Source: Pleurostoma richardsiae (Eukaryota; Ascomycota; Sordariomycetes; Calosphaeriales; Pleurostomataceae). From it: a stretch of DNA of 64,000 nucleotides. This document shows positions 28,392 to 39,894 of this stretch, one piece after another. The notes beneath the pieces were generated by a model. That model did not search any database. It saw only the letters and a program-made list of their open reading frames with translations, and was not told the origin of the DNA. The stretch's first letter is position 1, and every line of letters begins with the position of its first letter. The stretch spans positions 186,001-250,000 of the forward strand of contig JANBVO010000020.1 in assembly GCA_030052745.1 (NCBI GenBank). The letters run 5' to 3'. The translations under genes and the position numbers were made by a program.

Positions 28392-31151
28392 ATGGGCGCT
28401 CAGCAGAAGAACGCAGCGCCAGCAAAGGCCACGGCGACTGTGGTGGCATCGACGTCCAAGTGCGATATGCCTCCGACCAGCAAGTCGCTGGCTGGCCGCA
28501 ACTCCTCCACCCCGCCTTTCACCGAGCTGCCCACTGAGCTGGTGATCCTGATCGCGAACCTCCTGCAACAGCCGGACCAAGCAAGCCTCGCTTCCACGAG
28601 CCGCTTCTTCCACCACATTGTTAATCCCATCATCTACACGAACGACATACGGCACAACGGGTCGTCGTGTGTCTACTGGGGCACCGAGCAGGGCGTCCTC
28701 GGCACTTTGAAACACGCCCTCACGTACGGAGCGGATCTAAACGGCCCGCTCAAGAGTGACAAGTCCGACAACGACGACCCCCCAACAACTGACGAGCCCG
28801 CCTCAGTGGACGGCAGCGTCGATGCCGACGGTGACGATGACACCGCCGCTGCATCTACCACCGCCGACACAGACAAGAAGCGCAGACCGTTCAGCACTGC
28901 ACTCCATGTCGCTGCCAAAAACGGCCACCGCGACGTCGCGGAATGGCTGCTGGACAACGGTGTCGATATCAATGCCCGCAGCTGGAAGTACTGCGACTGC
29001 CTACGCATGCACTGGCGAAGGTACTTCACTCGGCCTGCACGGCCATTCTGGCGCCCCCTGTATGCGGCTCTGAACCATGACCACACCTCCGTCGCCGAGC
29101 TGCTCATCTTCCGTGGCGCAAAGCTGGACAACCTCCACACCAACGATGAGAAGCGCATCACCGCCCTCCAGGTGGCCGCCGCCAACGGTCTGGTCTCCAC
29201 TGTCAAGCTGCTGGCGCTGGACATCGACCTCGACATCAACGAGCGCGACTTCCGTGACAATACGGCTCTGCACTACGCCGCGCAGTTCTGGGGCACTGAC
29301 ACCGAAGACCTCTTCGCCACGTCTGCCATTCCCAAGCTCCTATGTCTCGGGGCCGACATCGAGGCAATGAACGTCGAGGGCCACACTCCACTGCTACACG
29401 CTTGCTGGATGGGCAACTTTCGAGCGGCAAACATCCTCCTCAAAGCCGGCGCCAACCCGGATCCTCACCACTTTATGCCGGACTTTACCGATGTACGACC
29501 GTTGTACTACGCCTGTCTGAGTCGAGGCAAGATCCTTCAGCTGTGCAGCCGGGTGCCCCGCCAGGCCAATGAGGAATGGGAAGATGCCCGCATCGAACTG
29601 CTGCGCGCGCTCACTAACGCCGGGGCGGACACTGAGGGCCGTTTGAACAAGAACGGCCGCCGGGGAGGCACCCCACTAATGTTCGCTGCGGCGTATGCGG
29701 GATGCCGCGCTGTGCAGGTGCTGCTAGAGGCCGGAGCAGATGTCAACGCGCAGGACGCTCGGGGCGAAACGCCTATGCTTGTGTGGATGCGCGAGTCGGA
29801 GCTGCCAGCCGAAGACGAATGCCCAATGACTGTCACGTCGCTGGTCAGCCACGGCGCGAACTTCAGTCTCGCGGATCAGGACGGCATCGACCCTCTGAGG
29901 TGGGCCGTCAACCGCTACGGCCCGTCGGGCGACGAGAAATCGTCCAAGAAATTCGCTCTCAAGCTCATGCTAGAAAAGGCAACGGAGGCGAATGTCTCCC
30001 TGATCCGCCTGCGGCAGGCGATGGCGGCTTGTTCTCTCTCCGGGCAGGGGGAACAGCTGCAGCTGATTCTTGACTGTGCGCAGCGCCTCTACGGCGTGAC
30101 GCGGACTGACCTGTGCGAATGCTTCGACGGCATGCTGCAGCAGTCCGACCGCGCTCGACAGTGCGAGACATTTGACGTGCTCATGGACTTCGCCTCGTCC
30201 ATCGGGGTGCGCATCGAGTCGAACGAGGCTCTCCTGATGCGCATGTTCGAGGCCAAGAATAAGGAGCTCAGCCTAGCCGTGCTGCGGCGTGGCGTCGCTA
30301 TCGCTGAGGGACCGCACCTTTGGGAGCGAAAGACGCTGCTGCACGTAGCGGCACTATGGGGCGACATCGACGTTGCCGAGGCGCTGCTCGAGCGCGGCGC
30401 GGATGTGAACGCCTTCGACAACGAGCTGCGCACGCCTCTCATGATTGCCGTGGTGGATCACAATAAGGAACTCTCCCGGGCCCTCATGCGCGAGGTCGCG
30501 GATCCCCACCTCGTACCCAGCGACGAGCTTCTCGCGCGGCTCTACCCGGACGAGGCCAATGACGACGGCCCAGAGGCCGCGGAATCGGAACGGAGATGCA
30601 TCAAGTCGATGTTCCGGACGGCCTTCGACCTGGCGATCAACTACACCTGCTACGACATCCTCGCGGACATGGTGACACACTTCGCGCTGCCGCCCCTCTC
30701 CCCGCGGTGGCTCCGCGACAGCTACGTCGTGCGCGGGTGCCGCAACCATAGCATCGCCGAGCTGCTGCTCTCGCACGGCGCGGACCCCGACGGCGGGAAC
30801 CCGCGGACGGGGACGCCGCTCCTGCGCCTGCTGCGGTTCCTGGCAGAGGGGGAGGACTGCCCGGCCGACCTGGCGGCGCGCAAGCTGCGCGTGGCGAGGC
30901 TGTTCGTGCGGTACGGCGCGGATCCGAATCTGCGGGACGGGAAGGGGCGGAGCGCGATAGAAGTGCTGAGGGGCCTGCTGGAGCCGGATGCGGGGGACGG
31001 GTGCGTGGTGAGCGAGAGGCAGAGGGAGATGGCGGACATTGTGGGGCGGGAGCTGGCGCTCGTGGAGGACGGGCCTGGGAAGTGGGTGATCAAGGAGAAG
31101 GTGGGAGGGGAGGTTGTCGATGTTGCAAAGAAGGTTGAGATCGTTGACTGA
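28392..31151 (+). CDS. F-box/ankyrin-repeat protein
   Basis: Single-exon, 919 residues from the chosen ATG. Residues ~40-75 are an F-box (FTELPTELVILIANLLQQ..LASTSRFFHHIV). Ankyrin repeats follow from about residue 165 onward, for example TALHVAAKNGHRDVAEWLLD, TPLLHACWMGNFRAANILLK, TPLMFAAAYAGCRAVQVLLE, TLLHVAALWGDIDVAEALLE and a C-terminal AELLLSHGADPDGG. An acidic low-complexity insert (residues ~120-155) separates F-box and repeats. Ankyrin plus F-box proteins likely serve as SCF ubiquitin-ligase receptors, with the repeats binding substrate. The frame is open upstream to 27825, but that stretch is Ser/Pro/Thr/His low complexity and overlaps the microsatellite, so I read it as leader. Starting at 28392 puts the F-box near the N-terminus. 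Confidence 0.85.
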   Translation: MGAQQKNAAPAKATATVVASTSKCDMPPTSKSLAGRNSSTPPFTELPTELVILIANLLQQPDQASLASTSRFFHHIVNPIIYTNDIRHNGSSCVYWGTEQGVLGTLKHALTYGADLNGPLKSDKSDNDDPPTTDEPASVDGSVDADGDDDTAAASTTADTDKKRRPFSTALHVAAKNGHRDVAEWLLDNGVDINARSWKYCDCLRMHWRRYFTRPARPFWRPLYAALNHDHTSVAELLIFRGAKLDNLHTNDEKRITALQVAAANGLVSTVKLLALDIDLDINERDFRDNTALHYAAQFWGTDTEDLFATSAIPKLLCLGADIEAMNVEGHTPLLHACWMGNFRAANILLKAGANPDPHHFMPDFTDVRPLYYACLSRGKILQLCSRVPRQANEEWEDARIELLRALTNAGADTEGRLNKNGRRGGTPLMFAAAYAGCRAVQVLLEAGADVNAQDARGETPMLVWMRESELPAEDECPMTVTSLVSHGANFSLADQDGIDPLRWAVNRYGPSGDEKSSKKFALKLMLEKATEANVSLIRLRQAMAACSLSGQGEQLQLILDCAQRLYGVTRTDLCECFDGMLQQSDRARQCETFDVLMDFASSIGVRIESNEALLMRMFEAKNKELSLAVLRRGVAIAEGPHLWERKTLLHVAALWGDIDVAEALLERGADVNAFDNELRTPLMIAVVDHNKELSRALMREVADPHLVPSDELLARLYPDEANDDGPEAAESERRCIKSMFRTAFDLAINYTCYDILADMVTHFALPPLSPRWLRDSYVVRGCRNHSIAELLLSHGADPDGGNPRTGTPLLRLLRFLAEGEDCPADLAARKLRVARLFVRYGADPNLRDGKGRSAIEVLRGLLEPDAGDGCVVSERQREMADIVGRELALVEDGPGKWVIKEKVGGEVVDVAKKVEIVD

Positions 31152-32113
31152 GAGATACATTCGAAATCACCACCGGTGGGTTTGTGGGTTGAAAAGGAGC
31201 GACGGTTTGCACGAGAATGAGGCGGGAGGAGCGAGTTCAAGCTTCATTGAATATCGGGATGACCGACGAGCATACTACGAGGCGCGAAACGGCACTCGTG
31301 GATGTTTCCAGACTGGAGTTATGGGATGGGCGGGAGGCAATATTTCTCTTTGTTTCACACCAGATCGGCTTGATTGATTGATACCTCAGTAGTAGCTGGA
31401 AGCGAGCAGGCCGCGGGCTTATACCGATAGATGCATACAAAACGAGGAGCACATGCTAGACTCGGGTACATACCTATATACCTTGTCCGCCGTCTGTCTG
31501 AGAATGGCCGGTAACTGGAGCGTCCACGGTGTCAGGATGTTGGAGTGCTCACGTGATGATAATCTGTCTATGTGTGCTGTTGGCTCGGATATATCTTCTC
31601 AGCTTCTGATAGAGGTTATCTTACAAGGTCGACTATACTAGCTTCGCCGTCCATCACGAGGATCCAGGCACGTCGAGGGATGTCGGGGTGCATTCATTTC
31701 AGCTTCTTGTGGTCCTTCCTAACTCGAGAAGGAGGACTGTTGCCCAGCATGATACGTTCTCACCAATGAAGCTTCCTTGGGAGCCGAATGCGGGAGCATC
31801 ACCATCGGCTTGGCATCACAGCAAAATAGAGGAAAAGCAGGTCATCACACCGCATAGATTGAGTCTCTATGACATAGTATGCTCTTGTAGAGAGTACTAC
31901 TAAGGACCACCCATGTCCGCGCCACGATCCTCGCAAAAAGAGTAAACCAGCCCTTCAAAGAGATTGCCTCCAGATGCCCATGCCAGAGAAAGATCCACCA
32001 CTAGGATGATAGTGAATTGAAGCAAGGAAACATGGTCATCGAGATGGGAGGTAATGAGAGAGATGCGGCTCTTCGCCAGCCCACTGCTAGCCCGCAGAAG
32101 AGCTTGACAAGAG
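31152..32113. other. Intergenic region
   Basis: About 960 bases between two converging genes. Only short unsupported frames seen. Confidence 0.4.
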
Positions 32114-32816
32114 TTACTCCTCCTCGGCTTTGGCCACATTGATGTTGGTAGGATCATCCTGGGTCTCAGCCTCATCCGCAGCCTCGTCCTTGGGCTTGTC
32201 CTCCTCGCCGCCCTTCTTTCCCTTCTTGGCGCGGCTCTTGCCGGGAGTGGCGGTCTTGCGAGGGCCACGCGGCTTCTTGGTCGGAGTCTCGACGGCGTCC
32301 TCGTCGTCGTCGGCACCGCCGGCGGCGTCGGCGGCCTTGGCGGGGGTCTTGCGCTTGGACGCGGTCTTGGGCGTCTTGGGCTCCTTGTTGGCCTTGGAGA
32401 TGGTGGGCAGGACGATGGCAAGCTTCTTCTTGATCAGGCCCCAGGCGTTGGCGGCGCTGCGGTGATTAGACATGCCCAGCTCACTGGCGAGCTTCTCGTA
32501 GTCAATCTGCGATGATCGTCAGGAACGGGTCAGACAAGATGCAAGGATGGAGCTGTGATGTCGCGGGATGAAGAATGATGGCGATGGTCAAGGCAGTGAG
32601 TGACTAAAGAGAGATTGCTCGTCTTGCTTGCGGCGTTGGGAAATGATTATGAGCAGGTGACATGGAGGGTAGTGGTGAGCGATGTGTGAAACGTACCTCC
32701 GGGAGCGTCTTCAGGCAGCTCCAGGCTTTGCCAAGGATCTCGAGTTCACGATCGGTGAGCTTCACCTTCTCATCCGGAGCCGGTTTGGTGGGCGACTCAT
32801 TCTCGTGGTCAGACAT
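32114..32816 (-). CDS. Small basic Myb/SANT-like chromatin-type protein
   Basis: Exons 32816..32697 and 32506..32114 give 513 nt, 170 residues; the 190-nt intron has donor GTACGT and acceptor CGCAG. The N-terminal half forms a helical Myb/SANT-like unit spanning the junction: KLTDRELEILGKAWSCLK then IDYEKLASELGMSNHRSAANAWGLIKKKL. The tail is Lys/Pro/Ala-rich, histone-H1-like, with KRKTPAKAA and KKPRGPRKTATPGKSRAKKG (AT-hook-like), then an acidic end. Many Sordariomycetes carry such small nuclear proteins of uncertain function; DNA binding is inferred from charge and fold. Both exons use one clean frame and the Met at 32816 has a good context. Confidence 0.82.
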
Positions 32817-33858
32817 CTTTGCGCAGTCCTGGCTGGTGGCGGAAATGACGAGATTTAATCTGCCGATGTCGAAAGACAGAAGTAGAGGTTGGAAAGTGGA
32901 TGACTTCGGATGGAGAAGAGAGAGGAAGAATAGTCGCAGAGAAGGAGGCCAATATGAGTTGTGACGGGAAGGAAGTCGTTGAGTGCTGGAAGGCAAGACA
33001 TATGTTGAGTTTTATGGGTGGAAGGCAGAGCGAGGAAGGAGGGTGACTGAGAGATGCGGTGCCTTGGGCTGATCCCGGGGCCAAGTGAGTGCCAAGTGAC
33101 GGAAAGATCAGGTCGATGTTTGTCAGAGGGCAAGTCGTCCTTATAAACCTAGCGATGTTCTCGCTCACCTTCCTGTCAGCGTCGAGCGTCGTCGCCGTCG
33201 CGTACCTGAGGCTATTGTGAGAGCAGGAGAGTGCAGCCCAAAATGTTTCTCCTCGAGTTCGAGGACCTTTCTGATGTAAACAGCTTGCATGTGAAAATTT
33301 TGGATTGAATTTCATGTTTCTCCATCCCTTTCCTGTTTACTTCTTTGTACGCCGTCCTTTATCTGCCCTTGAAAGAACGCACCAGTGACCCGGCTCTCGA
33401 ACTGTCCAAAGGGCTCCCAAGCATTCTATACTTGTACTTTTTTTTTCAACAGCTAATCGGCATCGAAATATATTGTAATTTTACCGCCTCGACCAAACTC
33501 TTGCGTGTCTCACCCTTCGTTCTTCAGTCTGCCGACTTAATGATGAAGATACTATCCCTCCCTGAGCGACTGAGGGATGTCTCCCCTTTCTGATCTATAG
33601 TTCTTTCACATTGAGATGATTTTCCACACAACAGAGACACGGGGGGAATTTCATGCGGCAAATGTGTAGTCACTACGCTTGCAAGTTGACTACCTAGGTA
33701 AGCTAATCAAAGACCATGTGAGGAGGGTCATCACCAATTTGACTATGAGTTGATTACCAAGTCTCATTATGTTGGTTCGAACTTAATGGCACATCCGGGT
33801 ACCCAGAGTTTGGCATTGACAGCATTCCAAGCGAGTTAACAGCCCTAGTTTGACGCCT
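32817..33858. other. Intergenic region
   Basis: About 1.04 kb: promoter of the chromatin-type gene, then the 3' flank of the P450 gene. The part around 33300-33860 is relatively AT-rich. No gene seen. Confidence 0.4.
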
Positions 33859-35691
33859 TCAAACTGCAAATTCGCGTCTGGTGATACGCATATGCATCTC
33901 TGACTGGACTAAGACACCATACCACGAGTTCTTGATCGGCTTCTCGGGATTGAGAATGGCGAAATCAAATCTGCGCATAAGCTAGAAGCCAGAATGTCAG
34001 CGAACAAGTCAAAGAATATATGAGGGCGTATCAGCGAAGGAACCTACCTCGACGACCATCTTGTTCAGCTCCAGCATCGCGATCGGCCTCCCGAGACAGC
34101 CCCATCTCCCCTGCCCAAAGCATAGATCAACTGTATTTTCCATTGCTAGCAGCTTCTCCGGACTGACCTTCAGCCACCTGTGGGGGTTGAACATCTCAGC
34201 GTCAGCGCCGAACATGTCCTTGTTGCGCATGACTGCCCTCGCGCTCCACGCCACGTTAGTCCCCGCGGGAATATGAATGCCGCCTATAACTCCGTCCCGC
34301 TGTGAGATATGCGGCATGATCCCCGTGATGGGCGGCCAGTAGCGGAAGCCTTCCTTAATACACGCTTGGAGAAACGGCAGTTTCCTCGCTTCCGCGTCGG
34401 TGATGGGGGACGATATCCGTCCATCGCTAATTCCGCTGTCGATCTCTCCTTGCATGGACCGGTAGATGGTAGGGTTCATTACAACATTCAGCAGTATCGA
34501 GCGTAATGCCGTTGCTGTCGTATCGCTTCCTGCAATGCTGTATCAGGCCGCCGCGTTAGCATGGTTGCCCTCGCGACTCGCTGCTGTCGGTGAATGACCT
34601 ACATCTGGACCAACGACTCGGACTCGGCGTCCTTCTGACTCAGGCCGTGTCTGACGAAGGATCCTAGCATATCCGGCCTGTCGATCTTTTGCGACCCGTA
34701 TCTCTCGGCAACGACCTTCTTGGCGGTTCTGAATTGTCCTTCAGTCACTCGGCCGCCATGGCTTCTATGACGTGCTACTCACCCCATGATCCTTCCTATT
34801 CCAATCTTATCCGTGTCCTTGGGTAAAGCAGCCTTGAACAATCGTGACTGCAACACATTTACCAGCCAGGGAATCAGTGCAATCATCTGCATGAGAGGCA
34901 GCGAGTCCTCCGTCGTCTTGATGTACCCGAACCGGTCGGCATCCTCGTCCATGAAGCCGAACGACTCCCCAAAGGCGATCTTCGAGATGATGTCCAGCGT
35001 CATGTACTGTACCTTGCGCGCGAAGTCAACGGGGCTGAAGTCCTCTGTGGTCGACAGGTACTTCTCCTCGATGAGCCGGACGAACCGCGCAATGCCCTCG
35101 TCAATGGACTCGTGCAGACCCTCAATTCCTTTGCCCGCGTACTATCTCCGGGTCAGTGGTCTGTGAGCGCAGCGCCGACCAAGGTAAGGACATACACCTG
35201 GGGCAAGCTTCGCCCGCAGCACTGTGTGTAGCTCGCTATCCCGCATCGACAGCGTGCAGTCGCGCGGCGGGTCGAGCTGGAAGCCCTTGTACCACGGTGC
35301 GCGGTCGAACTGCGAGCGCACTCCCCACATGCGGCGCACCTCTATGGGGTCGCCACACACGACATAGTTAGGCGCGATGCGCGCGATGGGACCTACACGG
35401 CGGATAAGGACACTTCCAGGAGTTCGATCTTTTCGCGACAGAAGAGAGCCTACCGTATTGTCTGCATACATCGCCCAGCCTTTGGTAGACTTCACCTCGC
35501 CAGGTCAATCTTATGAGCCAGAAGTCCGAGAGAGCAGCCCAGAAAGGACCCTTGATGTGCCGCAATCTGTACCAGCTCCATGCCCTTTGGCCAACAGCGT
35601 AGATCACCACGGCAGCTACTACCACTACCAAGCTCGTTGACCGAGATAGGTAATCGGAGATATGGATCTCCGAGGCTCTAAGACGACCCAT
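33859..35691 (-). CDS. Cytochrome P450, pisatin-demethylase-like (membrane-anchored)
   Basis: Heme-thiolate monooxygenase. Exons 35691..35454, 35392..35196, 35141..34783, 34728..34603, 34537..34048 and 33981..33859 total 1533 nt, 510 residues, all phases consistent. An N-terminal transmembrane helix (SLVVVVAAVVIYAVG) anchors it to the ER. Helix I has AGSDTTATA, the K-helix ExxR is EGFR in CIKEGFRYWPP, and the heme loop is FGQGRWGCLGRP with Cys about residue 454. The region HIKGPFWAALSDFWLIRL and PRDCTLSMRD are typical of the fungal pisatin-demethylase/benzoate-hydroxylase-like clan. The gene looks complete. It is divergent from the LaeA-like methyltransferase at 36160 over a shared 468-bp promoter, which suggests co-regulation. 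Substrate unknown. Confidence 0.9.
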
Positions 35692-36159
35692 GGTGTTGAT
35701 AGACAGTCTGATGTTTGGGCGATCATGAGGAGCTGCAATGCGAGTAGAGGAGGGGTTTTTAATCCGGCCCATACTACTGGGACAACCGTGTCTCTCAGGG
35801 TAGTACCCAGTGCTACCGGAGGCGGAATAGAGCGTGTGGGGGTGGTTATGATAATGCATGGACGCACTACCAGGGTAGAGGGTACGGGACCAATAGAGGA
35901 GCGGATATCTGAAAGTTGCTGCGTCGGCGACTCGGCTTGCCTCCCCGGCTTGCATACGCAGGCTGCTTTGAGAAAGGCTTCCCGAAAAGGGGTGGCCCGA
36001 CCGGGTGGCGTTCGGGAAGAGTCGATAGGAGGATGCATGCTTTGTTCGTCCAGCCACCGAGTCAGCGCTTTCACCCCTCAAATGCAGAACATCATCCCCT
36101 CCATTCAGCATGTCTTGGCGCAAGTTGTATCAGAAAACAAACAGAAGTCTAGCGTTACT
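35692..36159. promoter_or_regulatory. Shared divergent promoter, P450 and LaeA-like methyltransferase
   Basis: A 468-bp region between two outward-read genes. No specific binding site can be named with confidence. Confidence 0.45.
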
Positions 36160-37797
36160 ATGACGGAGCAAGAAGACGAGCAGAGCAGCCCACCCCTTGT
36201 GGCAGGTCCCGATGAGGCTTTGGTAGGCGTTTCAAAGCAGACCTTCTCTCGCCGAATGCCAGGCGGTCAATGTCGCTGATTCGGTTGAACACGTCAGGCC
36301 GCGGAGGACGATGCCGACTCCGCCCTCGGAGTGGTGAGCATCCCCGAGCCATGCAACGCTGCAAACGGGTGACCGCTCAACGTGCCGTTCATACAGGGAG
36401 ATGGACAGTCATCCACGACTTCCTTGCTGGCGAATGCCTTCGACTATTCCGTCGAGAACGGACGCATGTATCATGCCATCAGCAGAGGAAGTAAGTTACG
36501 CGCAGCACCTCCGCTTCCGCGGTTGCTCTGCTCTACCGAGCCCTCTAACCCGCGTCACTTGATAGAATACATACTACCAAATGACGAGGTTCGTCCATTG
36601 ATGCGCTCTTCCGTCAGTATGTTTCTGTAACTTACCTGAAAGGGCCATAGGAAGAGAACAATCGACTAGGTACGTGAAATTGGAGAATATGGCATCCCAC
36701 TCATTTGAAAGAATGGTGGCCTTGTACTAAGGGCTGCAAGACCTGCAAAACCAGCACTTCTTTGTGACCTTTGATGGAAGACAATACTTCGCGCCTGGGG
36801 CCGAGACAGCAAAGCGTGTCCTTGACGTCGGCACCGGGACGGGTATTTGGGCTATCGACTTCGGTACTCCCTCTGAGTAGTCTACGGCTGCGCCATGCTA
36901 ACCAGTCTCCAAGCTGATGAGCATCCGGGCGCGGAGGTATGTGAAGCACCTGCCATTCCCACTGAGCTGGTCGCTGACAGCTTCAGGTCATCGGGGTCGA
37001 CCTTAGCCCCATACAGCCGGCATTGTACCTCTGTCCCTGATTAAATATATATCATAAACGGGGCTGATCGTTGTCTGCAGCGTGCCGCCAAACTGTCAGT
37101 TCGAAGTTGACGACGTAGAAAAGGATTGGACCTGGGCGCGACCCTTCGACTACATCTTCAGTCGAATGATGGTCGGCAGCTTCGCGGACTGGAATCGCTT
37201 CGTGAAGAACGCTTACGAGTCTGTGTCTCCTCATCCACTGTCCCCGCGACATGTTGTGACTCCGCAATAGTAATCTTGAGCCCGGCGGGTGGCTGGAGCT
37301 CATCGACTGCGGGTTCCCCATCGAATCGGACGACGGGACCCTCAACGACGATCAGGTCATCATGAAGTGGATCAACATGCTCCTCGAGGCCAGCAAGAGC
37401 TTCGGCCGGTCGCTGGCAGACGCGAGAGACCACAAGGAGCGACTGATACAAGCGGGGTTCCGGAACGTGGAGAGGAAGACGTTCAAGTGGCCGACGAACC
37501 CCTGGCCCAAGGACAAGAAGCACAAAGAGGTCGGCTACTGGACCTTGGCGAACATCGACGGCGGGCTAGAGGGGCTGAGCATGGCGCTTCTGACCCGTGG
37601 TGCTGGCATGAGTAGGGAAGAAGTGCTGGCTTTTCTGGTGCAGGTGAGAAAGGACTTGAGAGACCCCAGGATTCACGGGTACTGGCCGATGTAAGAAGAG
37701 AGTTGCGACCAGAATTTTTATCTCTGGGGGTACACTAACGATGTGTAGTTATGTCGTCTATGGACAGAAACCCAAAAGTGCCGAAGGGGCTGGATAA
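36160..37797 (+). CDS. LaeA-like SAM-dependent methyltransferase
   Basis: Class I methyltransferase of the LaeA/UMTA family. I reconstruct eleven exons: 36160..36222, 36298..36333, 36397..36490, 36566..36588, 36651..36669, 36732..36863, 36914..36936, 36987..37024, 37081..37218, 37271..37690, 37749..37797. They total 1035 nt, 344 residues, with every phase consistent. The SAM motif is LDVGTGTGIWAIDFADEHPG, assembled over a junction. Further family signatures are VIGVDLSPIQP, PPNCQFEVDDVEKDWTW, FDYIFSRMMVGS, LEPGGWLELIDCGFP and the C-terminal YVVYGQKPK. Five exons are shorter than 40 nt. Family members are either global secondary-metabolism regulators or cluster methyltransferases; its divergent P450 favours the latter, as inference. 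A related C-terminal portion lies at the right edge. Confidence 0.88.
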
Positions 37798-38241
37798 GCA
37801 CCATGTATTGCACGACACTGCTCTGGGAGGCGGTTGTCGACCCATTGCTTAGAAGAGAAGAGTTTTCCCATTTCGCTCAAATGTTGCTATCTTGGGTACA
37901 TTGTATTCCACACTGAGCTCTTTCCGGGGGGACCGGGCTGCTGTGTTCTCTTTCCTGGGTCGATAGACGGAGTCTCTATGCCTTTTCCATACTTCAGGAC
38001 CTGCGTCATCCGATGAGGAGATTATCAAAACAGGGGAAACCTAACTTAGCTGACACGTTCGCACATTCCCCCTCCTGCACTGTAACTGTGATCATGGCCC
38101 CTACCGAGGTAAAGCCGGCGAGCACGCGCCGTAGCGCCGTGGTGCCAACAGGCGGCCAATCTACCTGTAACCCCCCTGCCCCCCTCGATTTGCACGACTT
38201 AAGTTGGAGGCAATCATCAACTAGGTGGTGAGTGAGGTAAG
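37798..38241. other. Intergenic region
   Basis: About 440 bases between converging genes; nothing recognised. Confidence 0.4.
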
Positions 38242-39351
38242 TCACGACTCCCCGAGCCGCGTCTGTATTGCATGGAGTCTCCTTTTCTTGTACGCCACCG
38301 TCACCACCCAGCTGCCAATCAACATGTAGCAGAATGCCACGATCAGAAGCCCGAAAGCCACCAGGAAAGCCACGAGAGTAAAGACAGTGAAGCCGTAAGA
38401 AGCGGACCGAAACGCATGGCTGTCAGCAAGGGACGTCGCCAGCCCGACCTGCATCGCCGTCAGCACGATAAAGATGCCCACTGCCGCGGAAGCTACCCAA
38501 TTCAGGTTGTCCATGAAGAAGGTCCCGTACTGCTGCCATATTGGCATGTAGCCACGCAGATGCGGGGGCTGGGAGAGGGAGTATATCATGTTTAGTCGGG
38601 TCAGACGGAGCTCTCCGTAGACGAATCGGTCGTCGATATCAGGGAAGATGCGTTCCACGCGCAGCTCCTCGACGAGAGTCCTCCAACCTGGCCAGGTGAC
38701 CTCGACGGGGAGCAGCCGCTTCTCCACGGCGATAAAGAAGTCGCTCTCGTGAGCTATCAGCGCCGCGTACGAGAACAGAAACCCAAGGGCGCGCTTCCGA
38801 AGCCCCCGGCGATCGCAATCCCGTCCGCTGCTGGGAGTGCTGACCCCGCCCTCTGCTCGTTCCTTTGAGCACCGGCAACCCGGCACGCAGGAAAGATAGT
38901 CGGACCACACGCGTGGCTCAAGCAGGAAGCGCGGGACCGGCTTGAGAAAGATACGGTCAGCCCTCTGTACGAGGTGCATGTCCATCTGCTCGGTGACGAA
39001 GATCTCCCGGCCCAGCAGGAGCTGGTAGTGGAGCGCGCGGGGTGGCATGGGCCGGCCCGCGACCCACAGCCAGCGGTGGATCCGCTGCAACCTCCGCAGA
39101 TCGAGCTCCCTCTCGATGCACTCCGTGACGTTGCAGCGCGGCGTTGCGAGGGAGTCGGAGTCAGTGCGGTAGGAGGCGGGTAGAAGCGAGCGGAGCCAGC
39201 TGTTCGACTCCGGAGCACCATCGGCGGGTCCGGCGTTGGACCCGTCAAGGAGCTGAATGGAAAATGGAGGTGCCTACACAGCATGGCGTTAGCTGGGATC
39301 GACCGACAAGAAAACCACTTCAGTTAGTACCAGATTTCGGTGCGTTCCCAT
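38242..39351 (-). CDS. DUF6601-type integral membrane protein
   Basis: Exon 2 (39273..38242) encodes the bulk; exon 1 (39351..39331) is a proposed seven-residue start (MGTHRNL) joined by a 57-nt intron (GTACTA...CTAAC...TGTAG), total 350 residues. The pattern RIHRWLWVAGRPMPPRALHYQLLLGREIFVTEQMD, then IFLKPVPRFLLEPRVW, then YGELRLTRLNMIYSL, matches a widespread Pezizomycotina family (DUF6601, often mislabelled as subtilisin-like). Two C-terminal hydrophobic segments follow: VASAAVGIFIVLTAMQVGL and FTVFTLVAFLVAFGLLIVAF. There is no protease motif. Function unknown; probably an endomembrane or plasma-membrane protein. The first exon is less certain than the rest because its donor is weak. Confidence 0.78.
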
Positions 39352-39894
39352 GGTCCCGCGTCCAGACCTTAGATATGAAGCGACCGAGGAAAGGTATACG
39401 ACGGTGACGAGTGAGGGCAATCTCCCTCTTAAGACTTCAAGAGCCGATTCTCGAGGTAAGACGTGCCTTTAACGGCAAGTCAGCTTGGCCAGCCTCGATG
39501 ACCGTTTGACCCCCAACAATCCCGCGTGACCACGTAGCCGCTGTCCCTTGGCTGTATCGGCCTGCACCACCTGCTCTCCTCTTTCGCTGGCTGACAGTGG
39601 GGACAATCATTGCTAACGAAGTCGATTCACCACATCTCAAATGCCATTCACCCACCAAATTTGGATCTGGTGCGCGGACCAGTGGCCTCAGTCATTTTAT
39701 TCCCGACGCTATGGCCTGTCTTACAATATATACAAAAGAATAGTGCGAGAAGAGCTGCCGCCGGGCTCATGCCGATAGCAGCCCGCTTTCTCGAGCACAC
39801 ACTAGAATCAAAGAAGGGATTGCACAGAGGCAATCCCACTCGGATGAGAATCATCCCTCGCCTAATCTGAAGCACATCGTCTCAGACGAGCCGC
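39352..39894. other. Intergenic region
   Basis: About 540 bases: promoter of the membrane-protein gene and 3' flank of the expansin-like gene. No feature found. Confidence 0.4.
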
